DNA of 64,000 nt from Coriolopsis trogii (Eukaryota > Basidiomycota > Agaricomycetes > Polyporales > Polyporaceae), in assembly GCA_020543525.1 (NCBI GenBank), contig JAHYIO010000004.1:1054001-1118000 (forward strand), read 5' to 3'. A model generated the notes under the pieces. The model was not told where the DNA came from and ran no database searches. It saw nothing but the letters and a program-made list of their open reading frames with translations. Both the position numbers and the translations under genes were made by a program. This document shows positions 35,067-51,729 of the stretch, one piece after another. Within the stretch, counting starts at the first letter, position 1; the number at the start of each line of letters is the position of its first letter.

Positions 35067-37152
35067 ATGCACTCCGATGCCTTTGATGTCATTCCCTACG
35101 AGGTACGTGTTAAGCGTTTGCTCGCGCCGCGTGTTAGTGCCCATGAGGCCGTCCAGGATGTAAAAGGCGACTGGAAGAAGCTTGGGTCGGGTTCGTTTGG
35201 TAACGTCTACAAAGGTGAGTGTTGAGTCTCGCTCCAGTGGTGGCAGGGCTGCCGGAGGTGAGGCTGACTCCGGCCCGTGGTGTTGTAGCCACTTACCTGG
35301 GTATCGATGTCGCGATCAAGGAAGTCTTGCCATCGAATGACTACGACGTCGCAAAGTACTTTGAGCGCGAATGGCGGTTGATGAAGTGAGTCCACGTTCA
35401 TTGTGTGTGGTTGCGACCACCAATCAAGCCATTCCTCTCCAGAGAGGCGCGCCATCCGAATGTGGTCCTCTACCTCGGACTCTCTCGTGCACCGGATGGC
35501 CGCATCTTCATCATCTCGGAGTTCATCGAGAGCGGGAACTTGCGCATGTACATCCACGACAAGACGAAACCCTTCCCATGGCGGTTGCGAATGTCCTTTG
35601 CCACCGACATTGCCCGTGCTCTTGCGTATCTCCACGCGCGGAAGTGCATACACCGGGATCTCAAGGGCGAGAACCTTCTGGTAACCGCCAACGGTCGTCT
35701 CAAGATCACTGACTTCGGATTCGCACGCATCGCTGCCCGGAATGAGGAGGAAAGCAAGCGTTTGACGTTCTGCGGCACTGACTCGTACATGTCTCCGGAA
35801 ATCCTGCTGGGGAACGAGTTCGACCTTCCGACGGACATATTCTCACTTGGCGTCATCTTCTGCGAGATTGCTGCCCGCAAGCTCGCTGACGACCACACGT
35901 TCCGCCGGACACCCCCGCTGTTCAACATCGACGAGGACGAGGTTAAGCGGTTGGCTAGCCCGGGGTGCCCCCCTGCGTTCATCAAGCTTGCCCTCGACTG
36001 TCTCAATCAGGTTCCGAGCCAACGCCCGAACATGCGGACTATCCTGGACCGCCTTCGGGAGATTGAGGCTGAAGTGCTCGCACGGCCTTCGGAGGATGAC
36101 ATCCATCTGGGTACTGTCAAGTTCATGACCGGCATTCGCAGACCCGGCGCCGCCCCACGCATTCCGAGCTTCGGAATGGGTGTGGGTAGACCGTCGGCCA
36201 CCCAGAAGACGAGCGGAAACAATTCTAGTGATGACGAGAGCGATGAAGAGTTCGCTGCCGCCGTCGAAGGGCTTAGCAAGGTTGACCTGCACAGCGCATG
36301 GAGCGACGGTGCTGACGGTAAGTGTTTTACCTCAGCCTTGTGACACGGGCAATTTCACGAAACAACCCAAATCAGGCAATTCGAGCAACAACAGTGCTCA
36401 GCCACTCATCGACAGCACGTCCAGCACGTACTCGGACTACAGCACGACGGTCGTCCGCGGGCACTCGCCGACCTACACCGACACAGTACCGCCGTCTTTG
36501 TCCTCTATCCTGACGATCCGGCCGTCTCCGAACCCCAACGGGTCGGATGATCTTACCTCCCATCCCTTGGCTGTAGGTGCTCACGGACCGACACCCACCA
36601 GCACAGACTCGATGATGTCGATTGAGTCGTACCACACGGCGTCTTCGTCCAGCATTATGTCTATGGCCAACGCCACCGAGGGTGGCTCGACCATTCGCGG
36701 CTCGACCATTCGCGGCTCGACCACAATCCCGATGGTGCACCGTTTCACGCTCATCAAGCCCGGATCAAAGCGCACGTCGAGCGGAAAGGAACCTCACAGT
36801 GCTCATGGTCGCAGCACGTCCCCAACGCGGTCGACGGAGGCACTCTGGAGCCCCCTCGAGATGTTCTTCTCGAGCACTCTCTTGAGCGCTAAGTGCGATG
36901 TCTGTGCAAAGCGGTTGGGTTGGAAGCCGGTGCTCGAGTGCGATGACTGCGGCATGAGGTTCGCTGATGTTCAACTCATCCTTGTCCTCTACGATGTCCT
37001 CATGCTTGTGTTACAGGACCCATATCAAATGTGGAGACCTTGCTCCTGCAGATTGCGGGGTTCGAGTCCCGCACCCCATCGAGCATACGTCGCCACCTTC
37101 GCCGCACGCGAAGGCGACAAAAATCAATGGAAAGAATACATCTCCCAGGTGA
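35067..37152 (+). CDS. TKL-type Ser/Thr protein kinase with C-terminal C1 zinc domain
   Basis: The kinase domain starts soon after the N-terminus and is complete: G-loop LGSGSFGNVYK, VAIKEV lysine, IHRDLKGENLL, ITDFGFARI, and activation segment TFCGTDSYMSPEIL. Residues like RHPNVVLYLGLS and IISEFIESGNLRMYI place it in the tyrosine-kinase-like group (LISK-like, expanded in basidiomycetes). The middle is a long Ser/Thr-rich low-complexity region containing a GSTIR repeat. The C-terminus has a cysteine-rich motif C-x2-C-x11-C-x2-C-x4-H-x2-C-x7-C (KCDVC to PADC), the second part of a C1-type domain; its leading histidine is not obvious, so it may be atypical. Six or so introns are present. It is likely a signalling kinase with unknown substrate. 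Confidence 0.88.
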
Positions 37153-37799
37153 ACGCACGAAGCATACGCATACGAAAGATAGTACGGTGTTATAGCTATA
37201 CAAACGTCTTGGCACAGGTCCCCGCATAGGAACGACATTACGACCTTCATGAACGCATTCTGCATCATCGTCCGTTGTCAGGATATCCCCTGCATGTCTT
37301 GTCCATCTATCTATTGTTCTCTTCCTCCTACTATTCGCATCCATCTCCAGCTTGCCTTGTGTGCTATTCGCTCCCGGATCCACAGTGACAATTTCCCCTT
37401 TCCACCCATCCATCCCATCCATTCCGCCACGGACTTCGTCGGACGACAACACTGTTGTATCGCTACCCTAGGCCTCTGCCTTCGTAATGAGTATATTATT
37501 TGTGACGTTTACGATTTACGACTGGTACCATAGACCATCCACGAGTGTAACTGACGACCAGTCGACTCGACGCAAGTGTGACATGAGACGCGTGACCGAC
37601 GCGTCCAGACGCGTGTAAAGAGGCGCGTTGCCTTTTCCGGGAAGCCGACGGAAATTTCTTGAGGCGCGCGAGTGGAATTCAATTTCAGCCACAGTTTCGC
37701 CAAAGCCTAGCTCGCGCGACCGAGTCATCTCCAGCCCTCTTCCTTCTCTTCCCGCTACCTCCCCTCATACCGTCTCCAACTCTTGTACTAAGTTCCAAT
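37153..37799. other. Promoter region of argininosuccinate synthase
   Basis: About 650 bp with the kinase 3' UTR on the left and three phased ACGCGT boxes near 37588-37614. No gene is recognised. Confidence 0.5.
37588..37614. promoter_or_regulatory. Three phased ACGCGT (MCB-like) boxes
   Basis: ACGCGT occurs at 37588-37593, 37599-37604 and 37609-37614, with start-to-start spacing of 11 and 10 bp, one DNA turn. ACGCGT is the site of MBF-type (Mbp1/Swi6) factors. The array ends about 185 bp before the argininosuccinate synthase ATG. Confidence 0.5.
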
Positions 37800-39477
37800 A
37801 TGCCCGAATCCAAAGGTCGCGTTCTGCTCGCCTACTCTGGCGGTCTCGGTGGGTCGTTTGAGCCGCGATCAGTGCGCGCGATATGGGGGACTGAATAGGG
37901 GAATTTGTCGATGCACGCCATCGCGCGCGCTGTGTGTAGATACCTCGTGTATCCTTGCGTGGCTCATCGAGCAGGGATACGAGGTGATCGCGTTTATGGC
38001 CGATGTCGGTCAGGAAGAGGTGAGCGTTCTCGGTACTGGCTACTCGAGACTAGAGTGCTGAACGCAGATTTTAGGACTTCGAGGCTGCGCGCAAAAAGGC
38101 CCTTGCGGTTGGTGCAAAGAAGTTCTACCTCGAGGTACGTATACGCTATCAGTGTCGCTAGATAGGTGCTGAAGTGAGGCTTTGAGGAAATAGGACCTTA
38201 AGCGGGAGTTTGTGACGGAGCTCATCTACCCTGCTCTCCAAGCGAATTGCATTTACGAAGTATGTTCCCCGTATGGTACATTATGCATGTTCGTGAAGCT
38301 TACAGTGATTATAGAACGTCTATCTCCTGGGTACCTCGCTCGCGCGGCCAATCATTGCCCGCGGAATGATGTCAATCGCCGAGAGGGAAGGCTGCGACTT
38401 CGTCTCGCATGGATGCACAGGCAAGGGTAACGACCAGGTCCGGTTTGAGCTCGCCTTCTATGGCCTCAAGCCCGACATCAAGGTCATCGCCCCTTGGCGC
38501 ATTCCTGGTATGTCTTCCCCTCTGCCCCTCATCGTGCGACATCTCATCATACTCTCTAGAATTCTACAATCGCTTTGCCGGCCGTCAGGCTCTCCTCGCA
38601 TATGCTGCTGAGAAGCAGATCCCTGTCCAGCAGACGGCGGCTAAGCCCTGGTCGACTGACGAGAATCTCTTCCATATTTCCTACGAAGCCGGCATCCTCG
38701 AGGATCCTGACACCACTCCCCCGGCCGACATGTGGAAGCTCACCGTCGACCCCGAACACGCGCCGGAGACGCCGCAGCGCATCTCCGTTGAGTTCACGGC
38801 GGGCATCCCGACGAAGGTGACCGTACCCGACGAGAACAAGGTGTATACGGACGGCGTCGAGATCTTCCTCGCCCTGAATGCGCTCGCGCGCAAGCACGGC
38901 ATCGGTCGCATCGACATCGTCGAAAACCGGTTCATTGGCGTGAAGAGCCGAGGATGCTATGAGTCTCCGGGTGCGACGATCCTCCGCGCGGCGCACATGG
39001 ACCTCGAGGGCCTCACGCTTGACCGGAACGTGCGCGCGCTCCGGGACCAGTTCGTGACCGTCGAGTTGAGCCGGATCCTGTACAACGGCCACTGGTTCAC
39101 CCCCGAGCGCGAGTTTGTAGTGAGCTCGATTCCGGCGAGCCAGCAGACGGTGAACGGCGTTGTGCGGATCAAGCTGTACAAAGGGAACGTTATCATTGAG
39201 GGTCGTTCGTCGGATGAGGTACGTATATGCATGCACTCATTTTGACCGGCGGAGATCCTGATTGGCACGTACGACGTGTAGGGTCTCTACGATGAGAAGC
39301 AGTCGTCGATGGACGAGCTTGGTGGCTTCGAGCCCACAGACACGACTGGATTTATCGCCATTGAGTCTATCCGCATCAAAAAGTAAGCATTATATGAACA
39401 CTGTACCTGTTGATGACCCCTCTGACACGTTATTCTGCAGGTGGGCGCAAGCCAACATTCGCAAAGGTCGTGTTTGA
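37800..39477 (+). CDS. ARG1: Argininosuccinate synthase
   Basis: Joins citrulline and aspartate with ATP to form argininosuccinate, the penultimate step of arginine synthesis. It starts [16 protein letters not shown]; the PP-loop motif SGGLDTS is cut by an intron between GGL and [14 protein letters not shown]. Further family marks: [57 protein letters not shown], then [29 protein letters not shown], and [12 protein letters not shown] at the end. The full length is about 415 residues, as usual for the family. It lies in a run of plus-strand genes with no pathway partner next to it. Confidence 0.96.
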
Positions 39478-40473
39478 AGTTGAGCCGAACGTTCAAAATG
39501 GATCCGGATTGAAGTGAACTTGTATAGACTGTAACATCACGCTGTCTCGCTGCAATACACATCTGCTTTTCATTGACGTACCCAACTCATGATGCCGTCA
39601 CCAGTGGGATCAACGACAGTGGCCAGGTATGGAGCTACTCGCTACACGACTGATTTGAAAATCTCTTTTTCGCGACCACGTGTGCGGGACGAGAACGGGG
39701 AGAAGACGCGAAATAATGGTAGAGTCATATACCCTCTCCTTTTGCCTACGCCCCGGAGGACTTCAAAGAGAGACCATACCTCTGGGCACTAAGACATCTC
39801 ATGATGCATTATGCCGGACGTCAATGTTTGGGAATCGTATGTCTAAGAATCAGGTAGGTCAGTCGGCGCCCGCACACGGCTCGAACACGTCGAAAGCTCG
39901 TCCAAAGGATGAACCAAGCCAGGCTTTCATTGTGAAGATCAAAGCCGTAAACTGTAACTTGAAAATGGTCACCAAAATGTGCGCCGCGAGGATGACATAA
40001 TACGTGTAGTAGTAGATCAAGATCGCGTCAGAGGATGAACGGAATCCGTGACCTCCAAATTTTACACAAGGCGGATGCACAGCACAAAAATGCAGCTCAC
40101 AAGCAGTTCGCTCTATCCTGGTTTTTGGGAGCATGAGGTCAAGTGGATTGTCTGAAAATCTGAAATCGAAGCTATTAGGTTCGTACGCGCTGAGGCAAGG
40201 GTTCTGATTGTTCTTACGTTTGGCTTAGTCGGCCCGGGAGCCGGTCATAATCGAGTAAGGACTGACCAGATAGGCAAAAGTAAGTACCTGACAAATGCAT
40301 GCCTTGACTCCCTTCTTTGCTAAAGAACATCAATCCCGACCTTCACGATAGTACAGTGCTCGCAGGCTTGTTCCCTCTCCATCTGATTGCTAGAGGCTAT
40401 CCCTCATCTCGGTTACTGGCTTGCCTGGCTCAAGGGGTGTGGGACGAACGCGAAGAGGACGACTACGGATTTT
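39478..40473. other. Intergenic region before RPC2
   Basis: About 1 kb. It must include the promoter of the RNA polymerase III subunit gene at its right end. The AT-richer stretch 39850-40140 has a 91-residue minus-strand frame without recognisable content. Nothing else is seen. Confidence 0.5.
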
Positions 40474-45357
<4,884 letters not shown>

Positions 45358-46764
45358 TGGGAGACGAAGAAGCCGGAGAAGCCCAACTAAATTATCCATC
45401 GCTCTGCGTCTTTGGGTGTCAAGTCCAAGATATCGCACATTTGTATTCTGCACAATCTGTATGACTACCGGAACCCCACGCCCGTCTCTCCGGCTTGCGA
45501 TCCGACGTTTTCTCAGCTTTTCATCTCTCCCCTTTTGACCATGACTTCCGTGCGTGCGCGCGCGTTCTTGTGCGGACATCGGCGGCGGAAGCAATAGCAG
45601 GTATGGCGTAAGTGTGGTTTTGCGTCATAGCGAAGGGTGACGCACTGAGAAGGCGCAGGAGGGGGGTATCGAAGGCGAGGTGCGTACGTTATCGGGCGGT
45701 TCTCGAACACTGGCGCTGATCCCGGGCGAGGGACTAGATGAAGGCGTTTGTATGCTGGAGTGAATGTGCTGTATGAAATACAAGACGTGAGCCTTTCCTG
45801 CCAGCGCGGCGCGTGTGCGGTGGTAGAACTGTCCTCCGGGAGAACGGTGAAGATCGCAGCACAGCTGAGCGGAGCGGGAGGGACGTCTCAGGTTGCCCGT
45901 ATCCCGGCCGGACAGTACACCCGGCGGGCCCTGAAACCGGATTTGAAGCCTTGGAGCGCGTGCTATGTCCAGGACGTACGCGCTCCCAGTTTTCGTGCGC
46001 GCGCGTGCGTGCGTGTGTGTGCGGCGTGACTGACAGTTCTTGCCAGTTACCGATCGTCAGTGGCGAGGGTCCTTCTAGGGTCTGCCTGCTGATGTTCGGA
46101 CGCCGGGGCTGGCGCTGTGCTGTGCCACGCGGTGTATGGTTCGGAGGACGGACGTCGTCTAGCGCATGAGTATGTGTTTGTCTGAGCTGCGTCGTGGCGT
46201 TTTCTAGAGTGACTTGTGGCACTGACCGACGTGTGCGTCCTCTGTCAAACGGGGCCGCGCGGTGCGGGATACTTTCTTCCGATCCGTAGTGAGAAGAACG
46301 TAGGGCGAGGCATGTGGTGTCTGTACATGGCCCTGTTTGAGCCTGATTGATAGTCGGAGGGCAGACCACGTTCCAGTGTGTTGAGTCTTGTGCTGTGAGA
46401 TCAGGGGTGCAACTGAGTGGTTCTCTGCTCCTTTTCCGAGGAAGCGGTGTTTGGCTGAACCCAATTTGCAACAGCGCGAAAAGGAGACAAGACCTGAGGC
46501 CTGAGATGCAGGCTGCTTAACAGTGAGGACGCTAGCAATTGAGGTCAAGGAGAGAAACTGTGGAGAGCGGCAGCCGGGCGGGCCGCGAGTGGTCCCCAGA
46601 AGCCGGCGACCAAGTGATGACCGGGCCAGCCCGAGGAGCACGGCGCCTGTGGGGGTGGCTGCTCGTCGCGCTCGACGCCCATCTCGCTCTCCTCCTCGTC
46701 GTTCTCCTCCCTTCTACGGTCTGACCGTCTCGCCTTTCGTCTTCCTGTCAGAGCCTGACCCGAA
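45358..46764. other. Intergenic region between RPC2 and Ubc7
   Basis: About 1.4 kb with the RPC2 3' UTR, then GC-rich sequence with GTGTGCGTGCGTGTGTGT-type tracts near 46003-46023 and the Ubc7 promoter. Frames on both strands look like composition effects. No gene is assigned. Confidence 0.5.
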
Positions 46765-48109
46765 ATGAACTCTCGCGCTGGGAATGCAACCGCTCTCCGT
46801 CGTCTGATGACGGAGTACAAGCAGCTCACTTCGCAAGGTATGTGGGATTGCACATCGGCGTCCCGAGCCACACCCAAGCCAACGCTGACCACTCTCTCGG
46901 CCGAACGTCCTGGTCACAGGAGCACCGGACGGAATGTTTACTGCAGGTGTGGCCTCCTCTTGCCCGTTACGTCGACTGAATACGGCGCTGACCACTGGCG
47001 CTGCACCCAACCCCCTTGTCGTTCGCGCAACCCTACCGGAAAGGGCCCATCTCCGAGTCCGACTTCTTTACCTGGGAGGCCTTGATCGTAGGGCCAAAGG
47101 ACACCCCGTTCGAGGGCGGTGTCTTCCCGGCCATATTGACGTTTGTACGTAGGGTCCGTATGTATGACGCGCCTATCTTCTTCGCTGATAGTTGTGCATC
47201 GTGCCCCCCACGCACTACCGCATCCGCCGACACATCCACTCCGATGTCACACACACACATGGGCACCCACCCTCTCTCTCGTCCACGTCCGCGATCCGTG
47301 TATGCTCACATCATGCATCATTCGTCGTGACCGTGCGCATGTATCCGTCCGGGTCCACCAGCCGTCGGACTACCCTCTATCCCCATTCAAGATGAAGTTT
47401 GACCCCCCGTTGTTCCACCCCAACAGTGAGTCGCTGACAGACAGATGTGCTGCGCCGGACGGGCTGCGGGTGCTCTCCCCCGTGCTTCTCAGGGCTGCTC
47501 CTACGAACGAGGGGCAGCGAGAGCTCCTACCCGCGCCCCGCCGTACACGCGACCGTTCTCGTTCTCGTTAGCTGTTCGGTCGTAACTGACACACTTGCGT
47601 TCCGCGTTCGCGCCTCCGTTTTTTTTTCTGTCTGCCTCACGCGTCGCGCAGTCTATCCGGACGGCACCGTTTGCATATCCATCCTGCACACGCCGGGGGA
47701 CGACCCGACGATGTACGAGCAGGCGTCCGAGCGCTGGAGTCCGGTGCAGAGCGTGGAGAAGGTGATCCTGAGCGTGATCTCGATGCTCGCAGGTGCGCCC
47801 GCCGTCGTCGATGGCCGTTCGTGCCTGGTCTTTGTGCCGAAGGAATTGACGAACGAATCAACATACGCCCCTTGTCCACGACCCTTGGTTTTCCCTACCT
47901 CTTTCTTCTCGCGCAGAGCCGAACCTGGAAAGTGGCGCGAACATCGATTGTTGCAAACTGTACCGCGACAACCGGGCGGTGAGTGTTCTCTCCTCCTCTG
48001 GTGCTAGGTTGACTTATGCGGTAAGGGCACGTTTTTCTTCCTCATTTGCTGTTTGCAGGAATATGAGCGGATAGTGAGGCAGTCTATCCGTGAACAACTG
48101 GGGTTGTGA
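46765..48109 (+). CDS. UBC7: Ubiquitin-conjugating enzyme E2, Ubc7/UBE2G2 type
   Basis: E2 enzyme of ER-associated degradation, working with Cue1-type anchors and Hrd1/Doa10 ligases at the ER membrane. Exon 1 codes [20 protein letters not shown]; then [59 protein letters not shown] and [19 protein letters not shown], where the cysteine is the active site. The acidic loop after it ([20 protein letters not shown]) is the feature that marks Ubc7/UBE2G2 and Cdc34 from other E2s. It ends [11 protein letters not shown]. There is no transmembrane tail, unlike Ubc6. Two introns of more than 200 nt are longer than the window average. Confidence 0.92.
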
Positions 48110-48585
48110 TCCGGGGTTGGTCGAGTGTATTGACTCCTCCACGATGCTCGTAAAGCGTATTCTTAGGCCCGACCGGGGATTCGGATATGCGCATGGATGG
48201 TGGTAAAGAACATGCGCCCATCGAGTCGGAGCGCCAGGGTGGCCGTGTGCCCCTTTTTTGCATACGTCTCTTTGTCTCTCTTCTTGCAGCGCCGGCAACG
48301 GACGAACGCACGACCGTGGTTAGCAAGCGTATGGGAACGGAATGTAACGTTTTCTTTTTATTTTTGTCCCATGTCACTTTATCGCTGCGCCATGACGACT
48401 AGGCCCAGGGATCATCGTACGGCCGGCTTCCGGAAGGCTGAAGGCTGAATGAAAGCTCGTGCGAGAGGTGGAGATCTTTCCCGCGTGGTCTACATGGGCT
48501 GCGCACCTCCCGAATTGCACGTTCAAGGCCGAAGATTGCGAGACGCTTTCCTTGCGCCACTTACGGCCTTTCCGGGATGTCCTAA

Positions 48586-48607
48586 GGCTGAGGCTGAGGC
48601 TGAGGCT
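48586..48607. repeat. GGCTGA hexamer tandem repeat
   Basis: Three full GGCTGA units plus GGCT in the GC-rich gap downstream of Ubc7. Confidence 0.8.
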
Positions 48608-50786
48608 TCCTTTGGAGGACGTGCGAGGACGGACGCCGCTGTCGCGAAGGTGGCGTTCCGCGGTCCGCGGGGAGGAAGCGGTTTACGAGAGGGGATGGGC
48701 CGGCTCTCACCCGAGGAGGAGAGAAGACGGAGGGGCAGCACACGACCCACGACCTCGGCGCGCGAAGCGGCGGGGATGGGGTCGCCAGTTCTGAGTTGCT
48801 GACCGTCGTCGGTCGATGCTGCTGCTGGTGTGTGCCTTGCCCACTTGTCCGTCTTCCAACCTTCTTCGTCGCACGTTCCGCCCTCGTTTGGGGGCACGAG
48901 GGACGGTTGACGAGGGTGGGTGGGGCGACGGATTCTGTGGCACGCTCCTGGTGCACGTGTGCCTCGCGGTGTCTCCGGTGGGCAGGATCTCAGCGAGGGT
49001 CGCGTACGGCACGGCGCACACACGCACGTCAGCCTGCGATGAGGCGCGGGCCGGCGGCACACAGGTTCATGGACCAGGACATGGACATGGCCATGGACGA
49101 GGTGGTGTGCGGCGATTGCGGCAGCCCGTTGGGTCTGTGTTCGTGTCTGTGTCTGCGTCTGTTGCGACTGGTCCGGTCGGCGGTACGTAAGGCCTTCCGC
49201 GAGGGAACATGGGTGTTCACGTTAACGTTGGCGTTGCCCCTTGGGCCCTTCTTCTTTCGAGTGCGCAGTCTAAGGGACGCTTGTCCCTCGGCCTCCGCCT
49301 GGATGCGTCACCGGCAGTCTGCGGACGAGCGTGTGTGGCCTGTTGCGTATGTGGCACGACTGCTTCGTGCGCTATATACGAGGAAGGTCTGGACGGAGCG
49401 GGCGGAGAGGTAGCTCGTTGGCCTCCCTTATCGGGTTCTGGCTGCTGAAGCTATGACCCGGGTCCACTGCGGGCGGTGCGCAATCTCGCGAGCCCAATCT
49501 CCCCCGTCAGCAGTGTCGTCGCGGTGTGGCGGAGGGTAGGGTGCGTGTGCGCACGAAGCGAACAAGCTCACCACCCTTGAGCTTGTCCGCTTCCGTGCTA
49601 GCTCCGCGAGCGTCACGACTGCAGTTTGGGAAAGAGGGCCTGGGCGTGCATCACGTTTTCCTTTGCGCGCGCAGCCCGACACGTCCGTGGATCGTGATCG
49701 CGGCCGGTGCGGGTGCCGTCGAGAGAGATTGTGGGCTCCCAGACACATGCACGTACGTCAGGCCGCTCGACGCGAGGGAGGAAGAGAGGCTGCCTGGTCT
49801 GACGTCTGTGGCCTCTTCCCATCTGGGCATCCGCGATTTGCCCCCTTTCGCGTGCCGGTCGGGCACGCCGCGGGTCCTGAAAGGTCGGACCACGGACCAC
49901 GCGGAGCAGGCCTTGGGCTCAGATCCACCGTCTGCGATCTCCAGTCCGGCTCCCGAGCAGCGGTGGCAGGCGTGGACGTGCGCCGCGCGCTCGGGCGGGG
50001 ACTCGCCGCTAGCTCGGGTTCCCTCATCGGGCGGCCGACGGGCGGGGAGCGAGCAGCGAACGACGCACGAGGCGAACAGACGCTGCATGCGGTCGTGTGC
50101 TCGTCATCTGCTTTGCGAACACGTGAGTTGCGAGTTGTTTGGACCATTCACTACGCCATGCACGGCGACTCGGCCTGTGGCGATGCTCGTGCCTCTGAGC
50201 GTCGACCCGGTTTACGCCCGATGGGGCTGCGGTTATTTGTTGTTCGACGTTCGCCGCTCTTACCGCGTCAGCCTTCCAGCTTTCCGCGCGGTCTCTGAAA
50301 TCTGCGCCCGCGAGGGAGGCCAGAAGGGCGGCGGGGGCGTTTATTGCCGTCATCGACGTACTTAGTTGCCGCCACAGAGACACACACGTCGTGGGCCGCG
50401 GTCTGATGATTCGATGTCCATGACCGGTGGTTCGGATTTGCCCGGAATTTGTGTTCCTTTGGACATCCCTTCTTGCTCCTTCTTCCTTACTTCTCTGTGC
50501 CAGGGTTTTCAGACTAGCATGAGTACTAGTCAGCTCTGGTAACCGCCAGTCGCGCGCGCCGGTCCGCCATAGGCCACACAAGTCGTGCTACAGCGTTCGT
50601 TCGACGCGATGAATGTTCGCATGCGCAGACCTGGCCGCCCGGCGCTCCCTCTGCTCTCATGTTCGATGTGCGTGTGCGTGTGCGGCGCGACGCGCACCAA
50701 ACGTACCGCCTTACGAGAGACCGTACTCGATGATGCGGGTGGGAGCAGTGGTCAAGGCCAATGGAAGAGACGCGTGGCCCGCGAGG

Positions 50787-50807
50787 GTTCAACGTTCAAC
50801 GTTCAAC
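50787..50807. repeat. GTTCAAC tandem repeat (3 units)
   Basis: Three exact GTTCAAC units. The reverse-complement repeat GTTGAAC occurs at 27673-27692. Confidence 0.85.
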
Positions 50808-51729
50808 TTCCGACATGCGATCTTTCGGGTTCCCCGAAAGACATTTGCCTGACGTGACATATGCTTGACATGTTCCCGTTCCTGTCAGTGATCAACAGTG
50901 CAGTACTCACTGGTGCCGGCGCCGCCAACCTGAGCGCTGGATGGCAGGCAGGCAGGCCCGGCTGCCGTGGCCCGTGGGTGGTAAAACAAAAGAAAGCAGG
51001 GGTATATCGCCAACCCTGGACGTTAACTGAACCAGTGAAGTATGGAATCTGTGACGTTTCAAACAGACATTATGAATCGTCGGATGCATGCCGCAGGAAA
51101 TCCAAAGAAATTCACTGACACACGCCGTACGTACACGGGCCCGTCGAAGCTCTGACCGCGAACGGCAATTAAGACCATGTACTTGGCCATCGAAAGTGCG
51201 CCAGACTATGTAGCTGCCCAACTGCGCTGCACGCGGCACGTATGTTCCGAAACTGGCAACGCCTATTGATTACATGACACGAGGTAGAGAGGACGGGGAC
51301 GCTCCGAGCATTAAGGTCTACATATATGGGACACTGGCCGTGCAGACAGCGATTACCGGGGGGAGCCGCGGGACCTCCACGGGTATGTGGGAGAGAGAGA
51401 GACGAAGGATGATGGTGACGATGATGGTGATGATGAAGGTGGCGTGTGTGACGATGAGGATGGAGGATGAGACTGGTGATATAGTGGTAGGGAAGATACG
51501 GATAGGAATAAGAGGGAAGACCCATTACTCGCCGGGGACGCGAGCGCTACCCTAACGAGGCCAGATAAGAATATATGCACAGCGACACGATACATACAGT
51601 AACAGACACGGCGGCTCCCTCCATCACACAACCAAGAATATATCAAAACCCAGAACGGGAAGAAGAATCGCGGCAGCGACGAGCGAACGCCCCCATCGCA
51701 GAACGGCAGAATGCAATAAGCCAGCGGGC

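Larger units (their letters stand above)
48110..51729. other. GC-rich region without an assigned gene
   Basis: About 3.6 kb, much longer than other gaps here. Long overlapping frames occur on both strands (for example 49526-50365 plus and 48523-49062 minus), a composition effect of high GC. A few stretches look mildly protein-like, such as MDQDMDMAMDEVVCGDCGSP at 49070-49129 and NKLTTLELVRFRASSASVTT near 49560, but I cannot join them into a gene. Short repeats lie at 48586-48607 (GGCTGA units) and 50787-50807 (GTTCAAC units), and a GATGATG-type purine-rich tract at 51390-51480. Confidence 0.5.

Noticed and set aside
37050..37080. A GGGTTCGAGTCCC block resembling a tRNA T-arm
   Set aside because: It lies inside the C1-domain exon of the kinase (coding CGVRVP) and has no acceptor stem or anticodon arm around it.
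39859..40134. 91-residue minus-strand frame with a hydrophobic centre
   Set aside because: One possible membrane segment, but no homology, splice sites or promoter that I can recognise.
45700..46500. Long minus-strand frame of about 245 codons near 45734-46471
   Set aside because: It has no domain or splice pattern and lies in high-GC sequence where long frames arise by chance.
51169..51525. Histidine-rich minus-strand frame
   Set aside because: It is the translation of a GATGATG-type low-complexity tract; composition is not that of a real protein.
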